Shown: positions 1 through 8,441 of the stretch, one piece after another | Layout of the letters: every line of letters begins with the position of its first letter | Position numbering within the stretch: position 1 is the stretch's first letter | DNA from: Marmoricola sp. | GTDB lineage: Bacteria; Actinomycetota; Actinomycetes; Propionibacteriales; Nocardioidaceae | Assembly (NCBI GenBank): GCA_025965315.1 | Contig: JAOPXD010000159.1 | Coordinates: 1 to 64,000, forward strand | DNA length: 64,000 nt | Direction of reading: 5' to 3' | The notes under the pieces: model-generated | What the model saw: the letters and a program-made list of their open reading frames with translations, nothing else | Databases searched by the model: none | What the model was told of the DNA's origin: nothing | Position numbers and translations under genes: made by a program

Positions 1-646
1 GGGAGTTCGCCACGATCTGGTCCGCCAGCTGCCCGCAGCACTCGAGCAGCTCGTCCTCGGGAACGACCCGGTTCACCAGGCCGATCCGCTCAGCCTCGTC
101 GGCATGGACCATGCGGCCCGTGAACGCAATCTCCGCAGCCGCCCCGGTACCGATGAGCCTGGGCAACAACCAGGAAGCTCCGAGGTCGCCGGCCGAGAGG
201 CCGATCCGCACGAATGCCGCGTTGAACTTCGCCTTCGGCGAAGCAATCCTGATGTCCGCGGCAAGTGCCAAGGACAGCCCACCGCCGGCGGCCGCGCCGT
301 TCACCGCGGCGATCACCGGAATGCCGAGCGCCCGTACCGCCCCCAGTGCCCGGGCAGCCAGCTCCTGCTGGTCGAGCGCCTGGGCAGTCGACAGCGTAGG
401 CAGGACCTCGGCGTCGTCGAGGTCGTAACCGCCGCAGAACGCGAAGCCTGCACCAGTGATGATCAGCACGCGCGCTCGGCGGGACGACCCGAGGGACCGG
501 GCCACGTCCTCGAGCTCTGCGAACATCGTGTTCGTCATCGCGTTGGCCCGATCCGGTCGGTTCAGGCTGGCCAGGAAGATTCCCGGTCGCAGCTCCTCGA
601 CGAGGACGGTCGAAACCTGGTCCGCCGACTGCTCCGAGGCGCTCAC
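1..646 (-). CDS. Enoyl-CoA hydratase/isomerase (crotonase), 3' end outside window
   Basis: Crotonase-family protein; about 215 residues are visible and the C-terminus lies beyond the window edge. The GTG start shares bases with the stop of the upstream crotonase (GTGA overlap), so the genes are translationally coupled. Visible motifs are an oxyanion-hole segment ITGAGFAFCGGYDL and the second glycine-rich segment NGAAAGGGLSLALA. The second segment has Ser where hydratases often carry the first catalytic Glu, so isomerase, hydrolase or atypical hydratase activity is possible. It is the last visible member of an operon running from the acyl-CoA dehydrogenase at 8389. Family assignment is firm; substrate is unknown. 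Confidence 0.85.
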   Translation of the reverse strand, partial: MSASEQSADQVSTVLVEELRPGIFLASLNRPDRANAMTNTMFAELEDVARSLGSSRRARVLIITGAGFAFCGGYDLDDAEVLPTLSTAQALDQQELAARALGAVRALGIPVIAAVNGAAAGGGLSLALAADIRIASPKAKFNAAFVRIGLSAGDLGASWLLPRLIGTGAAAEIAFTGRMVHADEAERIGLVNRVVPEDELLECCGQLADQIVANS

Positions 647-1428
647 GCGAAGTCCGGCGATCGCTTGCCGAGGAAGGCTCCGATGCCTTCTGCGGCCTCG
701 CCGTCCTCGAAGAGCGCTTGCTCCTGGGCGACCTCGAAGAGCAACCCATCCTCGAGCGACAGGTCGAACGAGGCGTCAACGGTCCTGACGACGGCCTGTT
801 GTGCCGGGAACGAGGAACGTCGGAGCTGGTCAGCGAGCTCACGTGCAACGGCCTCAGCCTGACCGTGCTCGGCCAGGCGATCGACGAGTCCGATGGCATG
901 TGCCTCCTGTGCAGGCACCTGGCGACCGGTGAGCATGATGTCGAGTGCGCGACCGCGACCCACCAGCCTCGGCAGCCGCTGGGTGCCACCGGCGCCGGGA
1001 ATCAGTCCGAGCTTCACCTCGGGCAGGCCGAACGACGCACGATCTCCGGCCACCCTCAAGGTGCAGGCCATCGCAAGCTCGAGGCCGCCGCCGAGCGCCA
1101 GGCCCTCGACGACGGCGATCGTGATCCGCTCGGCACCCGCGATCCGATCCAGCGATCCGCGGAGCTCGTCCCCGTACGCGGTGAACGATGCGGCATCGAT
1201 CGACGACATGTGCTTGATGTCAGCACCTGCTGCAAAGAGCCCTTCCAGCGCAGACGTCACCAGGACGACCTTCACCCCGCCCGCCGCGTCGGCCGCATCC
1301 AGCGCCGCGTGCAGGCCCTCCACGATCCGCGGTCCGAGCGCGTTCGCGGGCGGACTCTGCAGCACGATCTTCCAGATCGATTCGGTGATCGGCTCCCAGG
1401 TGACAGCGGGTGCGGGTGAGTCGGACAT
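643..1428 (-). CDS. Enoyl-CoA hydratase, BadK-like
   Basis: 261-residue crotonase expected to hydrate a 2-enoyl-CoA in the cytosol. Motifs seen: oxyanion-hole GADIKHMSS, GLALGGGLELAMAC with the first catalytic Glu, and LPEVKLGLIPGAGGTQRL with the second Glu, so the hydratase pair is intact. The ATG at 1428 was chosen over an upstream in-frame start because GGAAGG lies about 9 nt before it. It sits directly after a MenB-like crotonase and a BadH-like dehydrogenase. That is the gene set that hydrates cyclohex-1-ene-1-carboxyl-CoA, oxidises it and opens the ring in Rhodopseudomonas (BadK, BadH, BadI). The BadK role is inferred from this context; the family is certain. Confidence 0.85.
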   Translation of the reverse strand: MSDSPAPAVTWEPITESIWKIVLQSPPANALGPRIVEGLHAALDAADAAGGVKVVLVTSALEGLFAAGADIKHMSSIDAASFTAYGDELRGSLDRIAGAERITIAVVEGLALGGGLELAMACTLRVAGDRASFGLPEVKLGLIPGAGGTQRLPRLVGRGRALDIMLTGRQVPAQEAHAIGLVDRLAEHGQAEAVARELADQLRRSSFPAQQAVVRTVDASFDLSLEDGLLFEVAQEQALFEDGEAAEGIGAFLGKRSPDFA

Positions 1429-1460
1429 CGTGATGCCTTCCGGTTGGGTGAGGCCCCAGG

Positions 1461-2312
1461 TCAAGGACGTCGGGGGAACTGCTCGAAGCGCGGGCGACGG
1501 CGCTCCTTGAAGGCCTCGCGACCCTCCTTCGCCTCATCGGTCGCGTAGAACAGCAGGTTCGCGTCGTGGGCCAGCTGCTGGATGCCGGAGATGCCGTCCT
1601 CGGCCGCGTTGAAGCTCGCCTTCATCAGACGCAGGGCGAACGGCGAGAGGGCGAGCATCTCCCGGCACCACTCGACCGTGACCGCCTCGAGGTCGTCGAG
1701 AGGCACGACCGTGTTCACGAGACCCATCTGCCGGGCTTCCTGCGCGTCGTACTGGCGACAGAGGAACCAGATCTCCTTGGCTTTCTTGACACCGACCAGC
1801 TCCGCGAGCGCGCCGGCGCCGAACCCGCCGTCGAAGGACCCGACGCGCGGCCCGACCTGCCCGAACCGGGCGTTGTCCGCGGCGATCGTCAGGTCGCAGA
1901 CGAGGTGCAGCACGTGGCCGCCGCCGATGGCGTAGCCGGCGACCATGGCAACGACCGGCTTGGGCAGTCGGCGGATCTGGATCTGAAGATCGGTCACGTG
2001 GAAACGACCCACAGATCCAGGGTTCGACGGGTCAGTGAGGTAGCCGGTGTCTCCCCGCACGTTCTGGTCTCCGCCGGAGCAGAACGCCTCGGAACCCTCG
2101 CCGGTGAGGATGACCACGCCGATACCTTCGTCCTCCCGGGCGTGCGTCAGGGCATCGGACATCTCCATCAACGTCTGCGGCCGGAAGGCGTTGCGCACCT
2201 CTGGTCTGCAGATGGTGATCTTGGCGATCCCGTCATCGCTGACGTCCAGGCGGATGTCCTCGTACGAGCCGATCGTCGTCCAGGCGACAGGCACTGTGAC
2301 GACCTCCGTCAT
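1461..2312 (-). CDS. MenB-like crotonase, probable ring-opening 2-oxocycloalkanecarboxyl-CoA hydrolase
   Basis: 283-residue crotonase with strong naphthoate-synthase signatures: [49 protein letters not shown] and [12 protein letters not shown]. MenB performs a Dieckmann-type ring closure. Its relative BadI runs the reverse type of reaction, hydrolytic opening of 2-oxocyclohexanecarboxyl-CoA to pimeloyl-CoA. No other menaquinone gene is near. The ATG overlaps by 4 nt the stop of a BadH-like dehydrogenase, and a BadK-like hydratase follows, so a BadI-type role is the best reading. The VRGD..GY loop is more like MenB than the BadI sequence I recall, so this may be a separate recruitment of MenB. 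Family certain, reaction inferred. Confidence 0.82.
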   Translation of the reverse strand: MTEVVTVPVAWTTIGSYEDIRLDVSDDGIAKITICRPEVRNAFRPQTLMEMSDALTHAREDEGIGVVILTGEGSEAFCSGGDQNVRGDTGYLTDPSNPGSVGRFHVTDLQIQIRRLPKPVVAMVAGYAIGGGHVLHLVCDLTIAADNARFGQVGPRVGSFDGGFGAGALAELVGVKKAKEIWFLCRQYDAQEARQMGLVNTVVPLDDLEAVTVEWCREMLALSPFALRLMKASFNAAEDGISGIQQLAHDANLLFYATDEAKEGREAFKERRRPRFEQFPRRP

Positions 2313-3064
2313 GACATCGTCAGGCCACCGCTGACCGACAGCGTCTGACCGGTGATGTAGCTGGCCGCATCGGAAGCGAAGAAGGCGACGGCGACCGCGA
2401 TGTCCTCGGGCGATCCGAGACGCCGCATCGGTACGGCGCGCGTCATGCCGGTGATCACCTTGTCGGCGTCCTGACCGGCGTTTCCGGCGAACTTCCGCAG
2501 CGCGGGGGTGTCGGTCGGGCCGGGACAGACGGTGTTCACCGTGATGCCCTTGGTCGCGACCTCCCTGGCGAGCGTCTTGCTGAACGCGATCACGCCGCCC
2601 TTGGCTCCCGAGTAGACGGCTTCGAGGGACGAGCCGACGCGGCCTGCGTCCGAGCCGATGTTGATCACCCGGCCGTAGCCGCGCTCCACCATGCCTGGCA
2701 CGATCGCCTGGGTGACGCGCAGCCCACCCTTGAAGTTGATGTCGAGGATCTTGTCCCAGAACTCCTCGGTGGTGTCGAGGAACGGCATGAAGTCATCCCA
2801 GCCCGCATTGTTGACGACGATGTCGATCACGCCGAGCTCGTCGGTCACCGTCTTGACGGCCGTGGCGACCGAGGATGTGTCGGTCACGTCGACCTGCACC
2901 GCGATGGCCGTGCCGCCGGCTTCGTTGATCAGGGCTGCGGTGGCCTGCGCAGCTTCCAGATTCAGGTCTGCTACTGCCACGTGGTGGCCGTGCTGGCCGA
3001 GAACCGTGGAAATGCCCTGACCGATGCCCTGGGCACCACCAGTGACGAATGCAACTCTGCTCAT
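2309..3064 (-). CDS. badH: SDR, BadH-like 2-hydroxycyclohexanecarboxyl-CoA dehydrogenase
   Basis: 251-residue short-chain dehydrogenase. It has the NAD-binding TGGAQGIG near residues 8-15, NNAG at 85-88, and catalytic Ser138, Tyr151 and Lys155 (YSGAK). Beyond generic SDR features it shares with R. palustris BadH the stretches [31 protein letters not shown] and the C-terminal [14 protein letters not shown], from memory of that protein. BadH oxidises 2-hydroxycyclohexanecarboxyl-CoA to the 2-oxo thioester that BadI-type hydrolases cleave. GGAGAAAATCAC precedes the ATG. It lies between the HMG-CoA-lyase-like gene and the MenB-like hydrolase, which is the order expected for an alicyclic ring-opening module. 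Confidence 0.85.
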   Translation of the reverse strand: MSRVAFVTGGAQGIGQGISTVLGQHGHHVAVADLNLEAAQATAALINEAGGTAIAVQVDVTDTSSVATAVKTVTDELGVIDIVVNNAGWDDFMPFLDTTEEFWDKILDINFKGGLRVTQAIVPGMVERGYGRVINIGSDAGRVGSSLEAVYSGAKGGVIAFSKTLAREVATKGITVNTVCPGPTDTPALRKFAGNAGQDADKVITGMTRAVPMRRLGSPEDIAVAVAFFASDAASYITGQTLSVSGGLTMS

Positions 3065-3089
3065 GTGATTTTCTCCGTGTCTCGTTGGA

Positions 3090-4019
3090 TCAGGATGCCG
3101 CAGGAGCCCAGTCGATGGGTCCCGCGATGATGGAGTGGCTGGTGAGCTTGCGGCCGAGCACGGTCTGCGCGGCGCGCGCGGCGTCGATGACCGCCGATAG
3201 GTCGAGTCCGGTCTGCACGCCCATCTCGTGGAACATGCTGACGAGGTCCTCGGTCGCGATGTTGCCCGTCGAGCCCGCCGGAACCGGGCAGCCGCCCAGC
3301 TCGCCGAAGCTCGACTCGAAGCTGGTGCAGCCGACCTCGAGCGCGGCGTAGGCATTCACCAGGCCCTGCCCACGGGTGTTGTGGAAGTGTGCTGTGACCT
3401 CCACGCCCGGGAGGCGGTCGAGTGCTGCGGTGAAGAACTCTGAGACGTAGGCAGGGTTCGCCATGCCCGTGGTGTCCCCGAATCCGATCTCGGTCACCCC
3501 GGCTGCAGCGAATTGCTCGGCGAGGACCAGGGTCTGGTCGAGCGGGATCGCGCCCTCGAACGGGCAGCCGAAGGAGGTCGCGATCACGGCCGAGCAGCCG
3601 AGGTCCTCGGCAACGATCCGCTTGGCCATCACCTCGTTGTCCGCCATGGTCTGGGAGACGGTGCGGTTGACGTTGCGCAGGTTGTGCGTCTCGGACGCAC
3701 TCACGAAGATCGCTACTTCGTGAAACTTGTCGCGCAGCCCCAGGGCGTTGTCGAGCCCCTTGGAGTTCGGGACCAGCACCATCAGCTGGACGTCGTCGGG
3801 AACGTCGATGCCGTTGAGCACCTCACGACCGTCGGAGAGCTGCGGGATCACGTCGGGTCTGACGAAGCTCGCGACCTCGATGCGCTTGAAGCCGGACCGA
3901 CCGAGGGCGTTGATGAGCCTGATCTTGTCAGCGGTGGGGATCAGCTCCGGCTCGTTCTGGAACCCGTCGCGTGGTCCGACCTCGCGGATGTGCACGGAGC
4001 TGGGTCGCTTGCTGTTCAC
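3090..4019 (-). CDS. Hydroxymethylglutaryl-CoA lyase-like protein
   Basis: 309-residue DRE-TIM metallolyase cleaving a 3-hydroxy-3-substituted acyl-CoA by retro-Claisen chemistry. Motifs: REVGPRDGFQNE at the N-terminus (metal Asp), the HFHNTRG pair of metal His, GELGGCPVPAGSTGNIATED with the catalytic Cys loop and metal Asn. The start is GTG, with GAGAGGAAA about 5-10 nt upstream, overlapping the stop of the CoA-transferase gene by 4 nt. HMG-CoA lyase normally serves leucine breakdown, but no leucine-pathway carboxylase is adjacent. Here it may cleave a branched intermediate formed after ring opening of a methyl- or isopropyl-substituted ring. That role is inference. Confidence 0.88.
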   Translation of the reverse strand: MNSKRPSSVHIREVGPRDGFQNEPELIPTADKIRLINALGRSGFKRIEVASFVRPDVIPQLSDGREVLNGIDVPDDVQLMVLVPNSKGLDNALGLRDKFHEVAIFVSASETHNLRNVNRTVSQTMADNEVMAKRIVAEDLGCSAVIATSFGCPFEGAIPLDQTLVLAEQFAAAGVTEIGFGDTTGMANPAYVSEFFTAALDRLPGVEVTAHFHNTRGQGLVNAYAALEVGCTSFESSFGELGGCPVPAGSTGNIATEDLVSMFHEMGVQTGLDLSAVIDAARAAQTVLGRKLTSHSIIAGPIDWAPAAS

Positions 4020-5275
4020 GATATTTCCTCTCGCCCGAAGGACTTGTGTTCCGTGGCTCGAACGGCCCGCTCGAGGGACTCACGGTGTGCCGGATCTGCG
4101 ATCGCGATGAGCCTCGCGGCGCGCTCGCGCAGGTTGCAGCCGCGCAGGTGAGCGACCCCGTGCTCGGTCACGACCACGTCGACGTCAGCGCGTGCTGTGG
4201 TGACCACGCCACTGGCCAGGTTCTGGTTGATCGTCGAGGCGCCCCCCGAGGTGGACCGCATCGCGATGATCGATCGGGCCCCGGTGAGCGACGCTGCGCT
4301 GGAGAAGTCGACCTGCCCACCGATGGCACCGACGTAGGAACCGCGCGCCATCTCGGCGCCGACCTGCCCGGTGAGGTCGACCTCGATCGCGGAGTTCACC
4401 GAAACCAACGACCGCAGCTGCGACAACGTCTCCGGGGCGTGGGTGTAGCTGGCCGGTCTGAACCGGATCGGCAGGTGCGGCAGGCTCGCGTAGAGCTCGG
4501 TGCTCCCCAAGGCCGCACCCGTCACGATCAGGCCCGGGTCGATCTCCTTGCGGCTTCCGGTGATGACGCCCTTGTCGACCAGGCGCAGCACGCTGTCCGA
4601 GATCATCCCCGAGTGGATCCCGAGGTCCTGGTGCCCGGAGAGCGCGTCCAGGACCGCGGTCGGCAGCGAGCCCACGCCGAACTGCACGGTGTCGCCGTCC
4701 TCGATCAGCGCAGCGACGTTGGCAGCGATCGCTGTCTCGATCTCGTCCGGGGTGCGCAACGGCATCTCGGCCAACGGGCGGTCCGTCTCGACGAAAGCGG
4801 CGAAGCGACTCAGTGGGATTCGCTCGGTGCCGATCGTCTCGGGCATCTGGGCGTTGACCTCGGCGATCAGGATCGGCGTGTGCTTGAGCGCATCGGCGGC
4901 GTAGTCGACGCCGATGCCGAGCGAGCAGGTGCCGTCGGCGTCGGGAGGCGAGACCTGGATCAGGCCGACATCGCACGGGAGGTGGCGTTCGGCGAACATC
5001 CGCGGCAACGCCGAGTAGTGGCACGGGACGACATCGAGACGGTGCGCCCTGCTGAGGACACGAAGTTCTCCGAGGCCGCCGTACGACATGATCGAGAGTC
5101 CCTCGGGCAGCTCCCGGGTGAGGCGTTTGTCCCAGGTCAGACCGCAGAACGCCGTGTGCGGACCCAGTGAGTCGCTCTGGTCGAGGAGTGCGTGCACGAG
5201 CGCTACCGGCTCGGCACCCGCCTGGCTCCACCAGATTCCCGCCCCGGGCGGGATGTGCTCACCGAGGTCGATCAT
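4016..5275 (-). CDS. Acetyl-CoA hydrolase / 4-hydroxybutyrate CoA-transferase family protein
   Basis: 419-residue family I CoA-transferase. Features seen are DVGLIQVSPPDADGTCSLG, the FGVGSLPTAV loop typical of the C-terminal half, GIHSGMISDSV, VNSAIEVDLTGQVGAE and the closing VVTEHGVAHLRG. Such enzymes move CoA between acyl groups or hydrolyse acetyl-CoA. Its start overlaps the thiolase stop by one base (TGATG). It could activate an acid released by the neighbouring lyase or recycle CoA from acetyl-CoA; the sequence does not decide between transferase and hydrolase. Confidence 0.85.
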   Translation of the reverse strand: MIDLGEHIPPGAGIWWSQAGAEPVALVHALLDQSDSLGPHTAFCGLTWDKRLTRELPEGLSIMSYGGLGELRVLSRAHRLDVVPCHYSALPRMFAERHLPCDVGLIQVSPPDADGTCSLGIGVDYAADALKHTPILIAEVNAQMPETIGTERIPLSRFAAFVETDRPLAEMPLRTPDEIETAIAANVAALIEDGDTVQFGVGSLPTAVLDALSGHQDLGIHSGMISDSVLRLVDKGVITGSRKEIDPGLIVTGAALGSTELYASLPHLPIRFRPASYTHAPETLSQLRSLVSVNSAIEVDLTGQVGAEMARGSYVGAIGGQVDFSSAASLTGARSIIAMRSTSGGASTINQNLASGVVTTARADVDVVVTEHGVAHLRGCNLRERAARLIAIADPAHRESLERAVRATEHKSFGREEIS

Positions 5276-6474
5276 CAGCTGATCCGCTGGACGAGGGTCG
5301 CCGTGCCCATGCCGCCGCCGCAGCACATCGTGACGAGCCCGAGCTCGGCGTCGCGGCGCTCCAGCTCGGCGACGATGGTCGCGATCAGTCGCGCACCGGT
5401 GGCGCCGACCGGGTGACCCAGCGCGATCGCACCTCCGTTGACGTTCACCCGGTCCAGGTCGGCCTTGACCTCGCGCTGCCAGGCGAGGACGACGGAGCTG
5501 AAGGCCTCGTTCACCTCGAACAGGTCGATGTCCGCGATGCTCAGGCCGTTGCGCTCGAGGATCTTGTGGGTCGCGGGGATCGGACCCGTGAGCATGATGA
5601 TCGGATCCACACCGACCGTGGTCTGGTCCACGATCCGCGCTCGCGCCCGGAGCCCGTGCTTGTTCGCAGCATCGCGCGAAGCCAGCAGGACCCCGGCTGC
5701 TCCGTCGCAGATCGGCGACGACGAACCCGCGGTGACGCGACCGTTGTCCTCGCGGAAAACCGTCTTCAGTGCCGCCAGCCCGGCCGCATCCGTGCTCCGG
5801 CGTACCGCTTGGTCGCTGGTGCGGACGGACCCGTCGAGGGACATCGGGATGATCTCCTCGGCGAACCTGCCGGCGTCGATCGCCTCGGCTGCCAGACGGT
5901 GGGACCTGACCGCGAACTCGTCCATCTCCGACCGGCTGATGTCCCAGCGGTCCGCGATCAGCTCGGCGCTCTCGCCCTGGCCCACGAAGTCGTAGCGAGC
6001 GCGGAGCTCGGGTGTCCAGGGATCGCCGTACAGCTCGGAGATCTTCGCGGGCGAGCTCATCGGGACGTGGCCCATGTGCTCGACCCCGCCGGCTAGAACC
6101 ACGTCGTGCGTTCCTGAGCCAATCAGCGCCGCCGCCATCTCGACAGCGGTCTGAGCCGATCCGCACCGTCGGTCTAGAACTGTCGCCGGGACCTCCGCCG
6201 GATAGCCTGCTTGGAGCCAGGCATTGCGCGCGACGTTGCGTGACTGCTCGCCGAACGGCGCTGTGCAGCCGATGACGAGGTCCTCCACGACGTCCGCGGC
6301 AAGCCCGGCACGACCGAGCAGCTCGGAGTACACGCTGCCCAGCATCGCGTTGGGGTGGGTGTCGCGAAACCACCCGCGGTCCGGGTTGGACTTGCCCATG
6401 GGCGTGCGCACCGCCTCGGCGATAACGACTTCTCGTGCCGTTCGCAGGAACGGTCCGCTCACCGACGCGGCCAT
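5275..6474 (-). CDS. Thiolase (acetyl-CoA acyltransferase)
   Basis: 399-residue degradative thiolase, expected to cleave 3-oxoacyl-CoA with CoA. The acyl-accepting Cys104 lies in DRRCGSAQTA; NEAFSS, GGAIALGHPVGATGAR (catalytic His) and CCGGGMGTA (second Cys) complete the active site, so it appears functional. Length fits the family. Start and stop both overlap neighbours by a single base (TGATG), giving tight coupling with the upstream SDR and downstream CoA-transferase. In this operon it probably releases acetyl-CoA from the chain produced by ring opening. Confidence 0.9.
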   Translation of the reverse strand: MAASVSGPFLRTAREVVIAEAVRTPMGKSNPDRGWFRDTHPNAMLGSVYSELLGRAGLAADVVEDLVIGCTAPFGEQSRNVARNAWLQAGYPAEVPATVLDRRCGSAQTAVEMAAALIGSGTHDVVLAGGVEHMGHVPMSSPAKISELYGDPWTPELRARYDFVGQGESAELIADRWDISRSEMDEFAVRSHRLAAEAIDAGRFAEEIIPMSLDGSVRTSDQAVRRSTDAAGLAALKTVFREDNGRVTAGSSSPICDGAAGVLLASRDAANKHGLRARARIVDQTTVGVDPIIMLTGPIPATHKILERNGLSIADIDLFEVNEAFSSVVLAWQREVKADLDRVNVNGGAIALGHPVGATGARLIATIVAELERRDAELGLVTMCCGGGMGTATLVQRIS

Positions 6475-7223
6475 CAGATGACCGTCCCACCGTCGACGGG
6501 AAGAACTTGGCCGGTGATGTAGCCAGCAGCGTCCGAAGCGAAGAAGACGAAGGTGTGCGCGATCTCGGCGGGCTCGGCCCAGCGTCCCAACGGGATGCGC
6601 TCCAGCGTCTTGGCAGCGAGCTTCTCGTTGGCCCGGATGCCCTCGGTCATCGCTGTCGCAGCAAGGGGCGCGATCGCATTGACCGTGATCTGGGACCGCG
6701 CGAGCTCCTTGGCGAGCGCCTTGGTCAGGCCGACGATGCCCGCCTTGGCTGCGGCGTAGTTGACCTGCCCGATCGTCCCGACGAGCCCGGCGGCCGAGGT
6801 CACGTTGATGACCCGCCCGGTCCCGTCGGTCGGAAGGTACTGGAGTGCTGCTTGGGTGCAGGTGAAGGATCCGGTCAGGTGGATGTCGACGATCCGGCGG
6901 AAGGCTTCCTCGTCCATCTTCGCGAACATCGCCGGCGAGATCGCCCCAGCGTTGTTGACCAGGACGCTCAGCGTTCCACCTGCGAGGTCGGCCGCACACC
7001 GCGCTGCGTCGTCGGCTGCAGTGCGATCGCGGACGTCGAGCTGGGCGGACGCGCTTCGCCCGCCGGCCAGCTCGATCTCGGCAGCAACGGCACTGGCGGC
7101 AGCAGGATCGATGTCCGTCACCATCACTGCGGCGCCGGCGGATGCAAGCGCCTTGGCCACGGCGGCCCCGATACCTCCACCTGCCCCGGTGACCATCGCG
7201 GCACGGCCCGCCAGACCGGTCAT
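6474..7223 (-). CDS. Short-chain dehydrogenase (FabG/3-hydroxyacyl-CoA dehydrogenase type)
   Basis: 249-residue SDR with TGAGGGIGAA cofactor motif, NNAG, catalytic Ser in NVTSAAG and YAAAK (Tyr and Lys), and the C-terminal SDAAGYITGQVLPVDGG. It belongs to the group covering FabG and catabolic 3-hydroxyacyl-CoA dehydrogenases. Lying between an acyl-CoA dehydrogenase and a thiolase, it most likely makes the 3-oxoacyl-CoA for the thiolase. It differs from the BadH-like SDR at 2309-3064, which carries the ring-specific signature. Confidence 0.85.
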   Translation of the reverse strand: MTGLAGRAAMVTGAGGGIGAAVAKALASAGAAVMVTDIDPAAASAVAAEIELAGGRSASAQLDVRDRTAADDAARCAADLAGGTLSVLVNNAGAISPAMFAKMDEEAFRRIVDIHLTGSFTCTQAALQYLPTDGTGRVINVTSAAGLVGTIGQVNYAAAKAGIVGLTKALAKELARSQITVNAIAPLAATAMTEGIRANEKLAAKTLERIPLGRWAEPAEIAHTFVFFASDAAGYITGQVLPVDGGTVI

Positions 7224-8389
7224 CAGTAGCTCCTCGGCAGTCCGAGAACGTGCGAGGCCAAGAAGTTCAGGACCATCTCCTGGCTGATCGGCGCGATCCT
7301 CAGCAGTCGCGCCTCCCGGAAGTAGCGGGCGACGTGGTACTCCTCGGAGTACCCCATCCCGCCGTGCGTCTGGAGCGCGCGATCAGCAGCGTCGAAGCCG
7401 GCATCGGCACAGAGGTACTTCGCGGTGTTCGCCTCGCGGGCACACGGGCGCCCGTTGTCGTAGAGCCAGGTGGCCTGGCGGAGAACAAGCTCGGCGGCGT
7501 CGAGTCGAGCCAGCGAATCGGCGAGCGGGAACTGGATGCCCTGGTTCTGCCCGATCGGACGTCCGAAGACGACCCGGTCGTTCGCGTACGAGACCGCTGC
7601 TCGCATCGCCGCGCGACCGAGGCCGAGCGCTTCGGCCGCGACGAGCATCCGCTCCGGGTTCAGACCGTCCAGGATGTACCTGAAGCCTTCGCCCTCCTCA
7701 CCGACCCGGTCCTCGACCGGGATCCGGAGGTTGTCGATGAAGAGCTCGTTGGAGGTGACCGCGTTCCGGCCCATCTTCCGGATCGGCCGGATCTCGACGG
7801 AGTTCCTGTCCAGGTCGGTCAGGAACAGGGTCATACCGTCGGTCTTCTTCTCGCAGTCCTCAAGCTTCGTCGTTCGGGTCAGCAGGAGGATCTTCTCCGA
7901 TTCCTGCGCCTTCGAGATCCAGACCTTGCGGCCGTTGACGACGTAGCTGTCGCCGTCGCGCTTGGCGAAGGTGGTGATCCTGGTCGTGTCCAGCCCGGCA
8001 TCAGGCTCGGTGACGCCGAAGCAGACGTGAAGGTCGCCGGTGACGATCCGCGGCAGGGTCCCGCGCTTCAGCTCCTCGGATCCGTGCACGATCACCGGGT
8101 GCATGCCGAAGATCGACAGGTGGATCGCACTCGCAGCGTTCATGCCGCCGCCGGACGCGGCAACAGCCTCGATCAGGAGGGCAGCTTCAGAGATGCCGAA
8201 TCCGTGGCCGCCGTACTCCTCGGGGGTCGTGATCCCCAGCCATCCGCCCTGGGCGATCGCGTCGTAGAACTCGGTGGGGAACTCGTGCGCGAGGTCCTTC
8301 TCCATCCAGTACTGGTCGTCGAACTTCGCGGCGAGCTCGGCCACGGCCTTCCGGATGGTGGCCTGGTCCTCTGTCAGATCGAATTCCAC
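7223..8389 (-). CDS. Acyl-CoA dehydrogenase with helix-G catalytic Glu
   Basis: 388-residue FAD acyl-CoA dehydrogenase, full length. FAD/substrate motifs: CFGVTEPDAGLDTT, KVWISKAQ, RVVFGRPIGQNQGIQFPLAD, QTHGGMGYSEEYHVARYFREAR. The C-terminal position where medium-chain enzymes carry the base in the EGTS loop reads RIAPISQEM and lacks that Glu. A Glu at residue 246 in GLNPERMLVAAE aligns with the helix-G base of isovaleryl-CoA and long-chain dehydrogenases. This predicts a branched or cyclic substrate. It is the first gene of the operon running to position 1, and a GGTCnGACC-type site lies about 40 nt upstream. Confidence 0.9.
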   Translation of the reverse strand: MEFDLTEDQATIRKAVAELAAKFDDQYWMEKDLAHEFPTEFYDAIAQGGWLGITTPEEYGGHGFGISEAALLIEAVAASGGGMNAASAIHLSIFGMHPVIVHGSEELKRGTLPRIVTGDLHVCFGVTEPDAGLDTTRITTFAKRDGDSYVVNGRKVWISKAQESEKILLLTRTTKLEDCEKKTDGMTLFLTDLDRNSVEIRPIRKMGRNAVTSNELFIDNLRIPVEDRVGEEGEGFRYILDGLNPERMLVAAEALGLGRAAMRAAVSYANDRVVFGRPIGQNQGIQFPLADSLARLDAAELVLRQATWLYDNGRPCAREANTAKYLCADAGFDAADRALQTHGGMGYSEEYHVARYFREARLLRIAPISQEMVLNFLASHVLGLPRSY

Positions 8390-8427
8390 GGGAACCCCTT
8401 CATTGGCTTTGGCCTAAACATACTAAA

Positions 8428-8436
8428 GGCCTGACC
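8428..8436. promoter_or_regulatory. GGTCnGACC-type operator, copy 1
   Basis: GGCCTGACC, flanked as AAAGGCCTGACCAAAG, 39 nt upstream of the acyl-CoA dehydrogenase start at 8389. A second partial half-site, TTTGGCCTAAA, is at 8408-8418. This one departs by one base from the GGTCnGACC form seen at 9601 and 13572. Probable binding site of the GntR regulator encoded at 9635. Confidence 0.55.
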
Positions 8437-8441
8437 AAAGT

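Noticed and set aside
1461-2312. True menaquinone MenB
   Set aside because: Sequence motifs fit, but no menaquinone gene is near and the gene is coupled to a BadH-like dehydrogenase; kept as MenB-like catabolic hydrolase.
5275-6999. Long minus-strand reading frames across the thiolase/SDR junction
   Set aside because: These are out-of-frame extensions of real genes caused by high GC; starts were set at overlapping ATGs.
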